From NCBI GenBank assembly GCA_002077045.2, contig KZ111141.1, forward strand, positions 27,717-91,716: a stretch of 64,000 nt of DNA, read 5' to 3'. Positions within the stretch are counted from its first letter, which is position 1, and each line of letters begins with the position of its first letter. This DNA is from Rachicladosporium sp. CCFEE 5018 (taxonomy: Eukaryota; Ascomycota; Dothideomycetes; Cladosporiales; Cladosporiaceae). The position numbers were made by a program, and so were the translations under genes. The notes below the pieces were generated by a model. The model ran no database searches, was not told the origin of the DNA, and saw only the letters and a list, made by a program, of their open reading frames with translations. Below, piece by piece: positions 58,867-64,000 of the stretch.

Positions 58867-60129
58867 TCACAACGGCAACCCGCTCGCGATCCTCTCCCTC
58901 TTCACCACCTCCAACTCCGGCTCCTCGACAGCCTTGACTTTCTCCTCATATTGCTTGTAAAGCCCCCTCACACCATCTCTCCATTCCACAAACCTGCCCA
59001 GCCCTCCCTTGGCATCCCACTCGTCGCCCTTTGTCTTGAACTCCTCAAGCTTCCCATGATCAGCATGAACAGGATGAGCGATGCTCGCGTACCCGCCATG
59101 CGAGTACTCGTGCGCGAGCGTATCCTGGTCTATGCCGAACGCTTTGAAGCGTCTGAGGGAGTTTTTGTTGAGGTCTTCGAGCTCGGCGTGGAACTGCCGG
59201 AGGTAGGTTTCCCAGGCGTTCTCGTCAAAGGTTGCGGAGGGGTTGACTGGGGAGGTGGGCAGAGTAGCGGTGGATGGGAGGGTGGTGGGAGGTGGATGGC
59301 ACGAGAGAGGGTAGGTGCCAGGGATGACGACGAGGACGGGAGGGGAGGCCGCGGCTGATGTAGCAGGTGTGGTGGCGCCGGTGGTCGGGGCGGTGGAGAC
59401 TGGCGTATTGGCCGGTACGGATGGCAGTGCGCTACTCGGTGGAGAGAGAGGCTCAGCATTTACGGGCATGACGAGCTGGCTATTAACCTTTACTAGATCA
59501 GGTGTGGTGATCTTGCCGGCATCGACAGGATTCGCCGGCGTGACTGGCGCGACGCTGAGCTGAGGAGTGAAGGGCGGGGATTCCATGCCAACACCCATGT
59601 TCGGCATGGGCGCGACCAGCACGGCGGGCTTTTGCGTGGTGGTAGTTGGCACCGGCAACATAGGAGGAGCCAGCTGAGGACCAGGAGACACAGGTCCAAC
59701 AAGCGGCGACTGAGCACCAGACACAGTCGGTGGAGTCTCGGCCTCGAGCGGGATATGCGAAGTCGTACTCTCCTCCTCCGAACCCCGATACACCCAGTGA
59801 ACGCGTGTCAGATGCGCAGTCGATGCCTTGTCCGGCCACCCCCTCGTGACAGCCTTAGCCCTCAGCTTGCCAATACGCTCAAGCGCCGTCTCCAGCGCAG
59901 CGCCAGCCTGAGCCCAATCATTAGCCGCGAGCAGGATCTTACTGGGCAGCAGCTTTGGGTCGTTCAGCTCCTTGGGCATGAGGAAAGGAGCGAGGTGCTT
60001 GTCATCGTAGGAGAAGGTGTCGCCGGCGAAGTTATCGCTCGTGGACTTTGCGGGGACGCGTTGCTTGGACCAGATGTTGCGGGTGTTGTCTTGGGGGCGT
60101 ATCCAGGAAAGGCGGGTCTTGTCGGTCAT
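58867..60129 (-). CDS. Unknown Pro/Thr/Ser-rich protein
   Basis: Single-exon gene of 420 codons from ATG at 60129 (MTDKTRLSWIRPQDNTRN). The frame is open further up to 60603, but that part is leader-like. The N-terminal 120 residues look folded (helical LAANDWAQAGAALETALERIGKLRAKA, then HLTRVHWVYRG). The middle (about 125-290) is low-complexity Pro/Thr/Ala/Val. The C-terminal 110 residues are helical and charged (ENAWETYLRQFHAELEDLNK, FVEWRDGVRGLYKQYEEKVKAVE). I do not recognise the family. The defined folded ends make it a likely real gene. Confidence 0.7.
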   Translation of the reverse strand: MTDKTRLSWIRPQDNTRNIWSKQRVPAKSTSDNFAGDTFSYDDKHLAPFLMPKELNDPKLLPSKILLAANDWAQAGAALETALERIGKLRAKAVTRGWPDKASTAHLTRVHWVYRGSEEESTTSHIPLEAETPPTVSGAQSPLVGPVSPGPQLAPPMLPVPTTTTQKPAVLVAPMPNMGVGMESPPFTPQLSVAPVTPANPVDAGKITTPDLVKVNSQLVMPVNAEPLSPPSSALPSVPANTPVSTAPTTGATTPATSAAASPPVLVVIPGTYPLSCHPPPTTLPSTATLPTSPVNPSATFDENAWETYLRQFHAELEDLNKNSLRRFKAFGIDQDTLAHEYSHGGYASIAHPVHADHGKLEEFKTKGDEWDAKGGLGRFVEWRDGVRGLYKQYEEKVKAVEEPELEVVKRERIASGLPL

Positions 60130-60962
60130 GCTGGCGAAGGCCGGTGTCGTGTTCGCTCGACTTGTAGGAAGCTGAGAGATGCGCAGGGCGAGATGATGAC
60201 TATCGTATAGATTCTGTCGTGCTGGGTTGTGTAAGTGAAAGTGATCGAGTTCGTCGTCCTGGTTGGATTGAGTAATGTGAAACGAGTGTGGTGGTGAATG
60301 AAAGCGAGGGTCAACGCAAACCCATGCGAGAGAAAGGTCGCTCGGACAAAGCAGTGAAGCAGCGATTGAGCACGTGGAGTGCCTTCCGTGAGTGAGATGC
60401 CGTGACGCAGTGCCAAGACTGGGTGTTCTTTTGGGACTCGTGGGAGGCAGGAGCAAATGTGATGAAGCAGTCTCGCTGTCGCATAGAGCGCACAGCTTCG
60501 GAGACCGAAGATCGATCGGATAAACAGGGAACGAGTGCGATATGACTGCGGACAAGAGACCTTTCTCATGATTTGTTCTGAGAGTTAGAGCTTGTGAGCA
60601 CAACGCAAATCCGTGACTGTGGTCGATAATTTCCTGCAGGCTCCCGTAACTGTGTGATAGTCAACAGTTTGACGTGTTTATATGAGCGCGGTATAGTCAG
60701 AGACGGAGTAGACGCCAAGGAAAGGAGTCTTTGTAGAAGAGACAAGGAAAGCTGTACTGCAAGCAGCGGCTCACCAAGTATCTCGAACAGGTCTCTTACC
60801 AACGTGTATGCGCTAGTCAAATTATCAGGAGTATTGAGCAAACCGCCTGCTGTCATCAATACCATCGCGGCAGCGATGCGGAGACCGTACGCCCAGGAAC
60901 AAGAGTGAGATCGGGTACAGGAGGGTGCACGAGGTACTTGTATTTTCCCCAACATTCCACGA
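60130..60962. other. Intergenic region
   Basis: 833 bp between tandem minus-strand genes; promoter and leader of the 420-codon gene. No feature seen. Confidence 0.4.
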
Positions 60963-61869
60963 TCACTCGAGCCTAGAACAAAGCATTTGTTAGCCAACCA
61001 CGCCTCTCCAATTGCGGGTTCCTGCATAGAAGTGCCTAAAATTCCAGTGCAGTGGTTTCGTGACCACAACACAGGTCGTACGCAAAGACGATAGGGCAGT
61101 AATGGAAATTGCACGGACATACCTCTCAATGATGTGAAGTCCAGAAGCGGTCTCCACGATCGGCGAGATCTCACCAGGCTTCAGCGCGAACGAAGCCTCC
61201 TCAAATTCCTTTTGCATATCACCATGGCCGAAGAAGCCGCTGTATCAGGGTGTCAGCCGTGGTCTCACAAGAATTACGCATATCATCCAGATGCCAAGCT
61301 CATCACCACGTGCCAATCGACATCGTGCAAAGACAAAGCATCGTAACACGAGGTCATTCAATCCAGTCAGTCGGGAAGAACTTACAGATCACCTCGCTTC
61401 CTCGCCGAGCTACAATCACTCTCAGTCGTCGCCAAATCCCCCAAACTACTCTCACCACTCTTGATCCTCCCCTCATGCGCCTCAATGATCTCCCTCGCCT
61501 CGTCCTTGGACCTCGTAATCTGCGCTTCACGCCACGAAGACGCACGTCTCGAATCGCGGTGCTTGACGAGCAGGTGGGCGCATCGGATCTTGCCTTCAAG
61601 GGATTGTTGGTCCATGGTGCCGTCGCGGCCGAGCTGCGCCGTGTGGTACTGGCCCATGTAGTGTTTGAGAGACTCACTGTCAGTGCCCTCTGGGGGTTCC
61701 CAGCGCGATTCTTTGGTGCCTGGGTTGAAGTAGTACGGGAGGTTCTTGCTGTTTGAGTGGCGAACTTCCTGGTGCTGCCGTCAGAAGACTGGGTGGTCAC
61801 ATGTCGGGTTCTCTACGATATTGCGAGGGGTCATACCCAGCCGGCGGGGAGTCCTGTCGCCTGTGCCAT
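60963..61869 (-). CDS. ESS1: Pin1/Ess1-type WW-domain peptidyl-prolyl isomerase (parvulin)
   Basis: Isomerises phospho-Ser/Thr-Pro bonds, with roles on the RNA polymerase II tail and in the cell cycle. Four exons: 61869-61837 (MAQATGLPAGW), 61768-61386, 61239-61123 and 60972-60963, giving 180 residues. WW domain: GLPAGW, then EVRHSNSKNLPYYFNPGTKESRWEPP split over two exons. Parvulin domain: KIRCAHLLVKHRDSRR (His, basic phosphate loop), SDCSSARKRGDLGFFGHGDM (catalytic Cys) and SGLHIIE (His). The last exon is only 10 nt (G CTC GAG TGA), completing IIERLE. Introns 2 (146 bp) and 3 (150 bp) are longer than usual here. The last splice is inferred from GTATGT, CTAG and the family ending; without it the protein would read on with unrelated residues. 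Confidence 0.88.
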
Positions 61870-62436
61870 GATTATCAGTGAGCGGGTTTCGTGGTCCGCG
61901 AGCTTCCCCAGGTTCCTGAGCAGCGGGACTCACCATTGCGCTTTCTCCGCAAATTGGGGAACCCTGGTGCTGCGTGTGTGGAGTGTGGGGAATGGACGAC
62001 ACGCTTTGGGGATATGAGCGACTTATCGTTCGTTGATGGTCAAGATACAGTCTTACAAACCAGTTCAGATGAGCAGAGACAGCACGCGACCCTGGCAACG
62101 AAGTGGGGCCTCGGCTTGGCACCGCTGCTTCACTCCCGACTAGGCGGTATTCTGGTGTACACTTCACTGCATCATTATCTTTGGGAGAAATGTATTACGA
62201 ACTCCTACGGGGAACGCCGCTACGCTGCATGACATTGACTGTCATCATGCAATACAAAGTGCGGGTATATTTGTACAAGCACCGCGTTTGCACATCTCAT
62301 CTCCCGAGGCTGGAGCTCGCCTACTACACCACGAATACCTGTACAACGTGTCCCTTCGAGAAATGTGGGTATGCTATCTAATTATTGGCAGACGCGCTCT
62401 TTGTTCGTTCACTCGTGATATGATCCTCGAATCCAA
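61870..62436. other. Intergenic region
   Basis: 567 bp between the ESS1 start and the SWC2 3' end. No gene seen. Confidence 0.4.
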
Positions 62437-62714
62437 TCATCCGCCGAACCCCTCAACGACTCCCTTAGCCGGACGTCCCATTCTTCCATAGCTAGGCCCG
62501 ACCCACGCACCTAGCACACCACTCCAAGCGCACCCTCCGGCAAGCACTCTCTGCAGAATCTTGTAGACTTGCATATCAGCATACTCCAGCCCCGTCTTCG
62601 GATCCCTGTACTTTGCCTTCCAGCCTGTGACAGCACACAGGGCTTTGGCCGGCGGATCTGGAGGCACGCCTTCGGTGCGCGGACGGACTGATTTGGTAAG
62701 GTAGCGCGATTCGT
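62437..62714 (-). CDS. SWR1-complex subunit Swc2/Vps72 (YL1), C-terminal fragment
   Basis: The frame runs from the gap edge to TGA at 62437-62439, giving the last 92 residues. It contains the YL1 C-terminal domain: CAVTGWKAKYRDPKTGLEYAD, the helix VYKILQRVLAGG, then WSGVLGAWVGP and a GVVEGF ending, as in fungal Swc2, which binds H2A.Z-H2B for the SWR1 remodeller. The N-terminal acidic part would lie beyond 62714 but is replaced by N and then by repeat sequence with no part of this gene. Confidence 0.82.
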
Positions 62715-62814
62715 NNNNNNNNNNNNNNNNNNNNNNNNNNNNNNNNNNNNNNNNNNNNNNNNNNNNNNNNNNNNNNNNNNNNNNNNNNNNNNNNNNNNNN
62801 NNNNNNNNNNNNNN
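62715..62814. other. Assembly gap (100 N)
   Basis: Exactly 100 N, interrupting SWC2. The sequence resumes on the same base as copy 3 does after the second gap. Confidence 0.98.
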
Positions 62815-64000
62815 ATTTTCTTCTACACTCACGCAATATGGATTCCCGCCCTTCTCGAGCACCACTGCTGAACATCGTCGACTGGAAGAATCTGGAGCGT
62901 GGCCTTTGATAAGCTCCCGAACGAGGCCCATTGCAGGGCCTTGCGTCACAGGCCCCGGCATTGATATGTAGTCGCTCTCGATAATGGCATGGCTACACGC
63001 ACGTTGATGTGGCGCGGACTAAATGACCGCTCGATGGAGTGCTCTGGCTCGTCCGCAGCCACGAGTCTAGATCTTAAGGTTGTCCACTCCAGCGAAACGG
63101 AGCTATGAGACCAAGGCAAAGCCGGTCAGCGCTGTAGACGTTACAGTGGTGCCTCCAAGCTGATCAATGTCAGCGAGACCGCCAAGCGGCGAGACATTAT
63201 TAGTAATGTCATAGGGTGCTACACTCGGATGAAATCCTCTCGGCTCACGTTCCTGGTATTACGTAGCAGACAGAACTAAAGCCTTTCTAGTCACTTTGGC
63301 AGAGGCGCTGCTTGCATTGTGGCACGTGGGGAAGTGAGAGTATACGGCTGTCAGCGCTTCATTTCATTTTGCCAGCTCCGCATGGAGGGCTTTCATCATC
63401 ACTATCGTGGGCTTTTCAACCAGCCGAACGACGAATCGACACACCGGCTGGTGCCTAGTAGTTGTCGGAGCTGCCCTGACCGTACCCAGCCTGCTCACGC
63501 TTCTCGCGGCCCTGGTCGGCGATCTTCTCGTTCTTGAGCATACCGCCAGCCTTCTCCATCAGCTTGCCCATGGTGGAGTCGCTCTTCTTGTCTTTGCTGT
63601 CGTGGTCGCTGGACTTGTTGCCAAAGCTGCGCACGCATGTCAGTGTTGGTGGGCAAGGAGGCAAGAGAGATCAAACTAACCCGGCTCCTCCCGTTGCGCC
63701 AGACCCATAGGAGCTCGAATCAGCACCGGAGTATGCGCCAGTGTTGCTCCCAGTACCGAACCGAGTGTCAGAGGAGTCGATGTTGCTCGAGTCACCAGTC
63801 TTGTTGCCGTAACTGAGAACGGTCAGTATGTCTCTCCGTGGTTGGTCTGTCTCCAATACTCACCCGGCTCCGCTAGTAGTACCTGAGCCGACGCCCGTGC
63901 CACCGCTGTACGAGTCGGTGTTGTCAGAGGTACCGAAGCGAGTGTTCGAGTCACTGTCACCACCGAAGCCTGAGCTAGTCTTGTTACCGTAGCCGGCCAT
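62815..64000. repeat. Copy 4 of the module, first 1.2 kb
   Basis: Matches 37625 onward and 10688 onward with no difference seen; continues past the window. 62815-63454 is intergenic as in the other copies. Confidence 0.9.
63455..64000 (-). CDS. DDR48-like stress protein, 3' part (copy 4)
   Basis: Last three exons (64000-side start at the MAGYGNK/exon 4 region, then 63812-63681 and 63626-63455), identical to copy 1. The start lies beyond the window. Confidence 0.65.

Noticed and set aside
60130..60603. 158-codon N-terminal extension of the unknown 420-codon gene
   Set aside because: Composition is that of a leader with scattered His/Ser/Pro; the conserved-looking text begins at MTDKTRLSW.

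Overview
The window is nuclear DNA of a filamentous ascomycete (Pezizomycotina). Genes carry many short GT-AG introns of about 49-73 bp with CTGAC/CTAAC-like branch sites. The gene set is typical of that group: D-xylose reductase, a GH55 beta-1,3-glucanase, a Set9/SUV4-20 methyltransferase, Rpb9, mitochondrial uL14, a Pin1/Ess1 isomerase and Swc2. The glycerol genes, a DDR48-like stress protein and paired divergent haplotypes would fit a stress-tolerant Dothideomycete, for example a black yeast with a duplicated or hybrid genome. That placement is inference.

Layout. 1-9.3 kb is single copy: the end of a membrane protein, xylose reductase, a PPN2-like phosphatase and a GH55 glucanase that has a 1-base frameshift and a 595-bp intron. 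From about 9 to 50 kb one module is present three times: copy 1 at 8952-23222, copy 2 at 23323-37524, copy 3 at 37625-50140. A fourth copy begins at 62815 and runs off the window. The module order is [GH55 5' end]-tRNA-Asn-DDR48-like-gene-poor spacer with a decayed reading frame-sterol isomerase (EBP)-glycerol kinase-shared promoter-aquaglyceroporin. The copies are separated by exact 100-N gaps. Two copies end on the same base and two begin on the same base, and copy 1 is a mosaic of copy 3 (left half) and copy 2 (right half). This is what phase-switched or haplotype-duplicated scaffolding looks like, although a real tandem amplification is not excluded. If the copies are collapsed, the native order is probably GH55-tRNA-DDR48-EBP-GK-AQP-RPB9. 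50.5-62.7 kb is single copy again: RPB9, an unknown putatively acylated Gly/Met-rich protein, Set9, uL14m, an unknown Pro/Thr-rich protein, Ess1 and the 3' end of Swc2, which is cut by the third gap.

Function. Glycerol kinase and aquaglyceroporin are transcribed divergently from a 1.75-kb region with STRE-like sites. Together they form a glycerol uptake/efflux and phosphorylation pair of the kind used in osmotic adjustment and glycerol use. EBP (ergosterol synthesis) and the DDR48-like protein next to them give a membrane/stress flavour. No CRISPR, phage or recognisable transposon is present.
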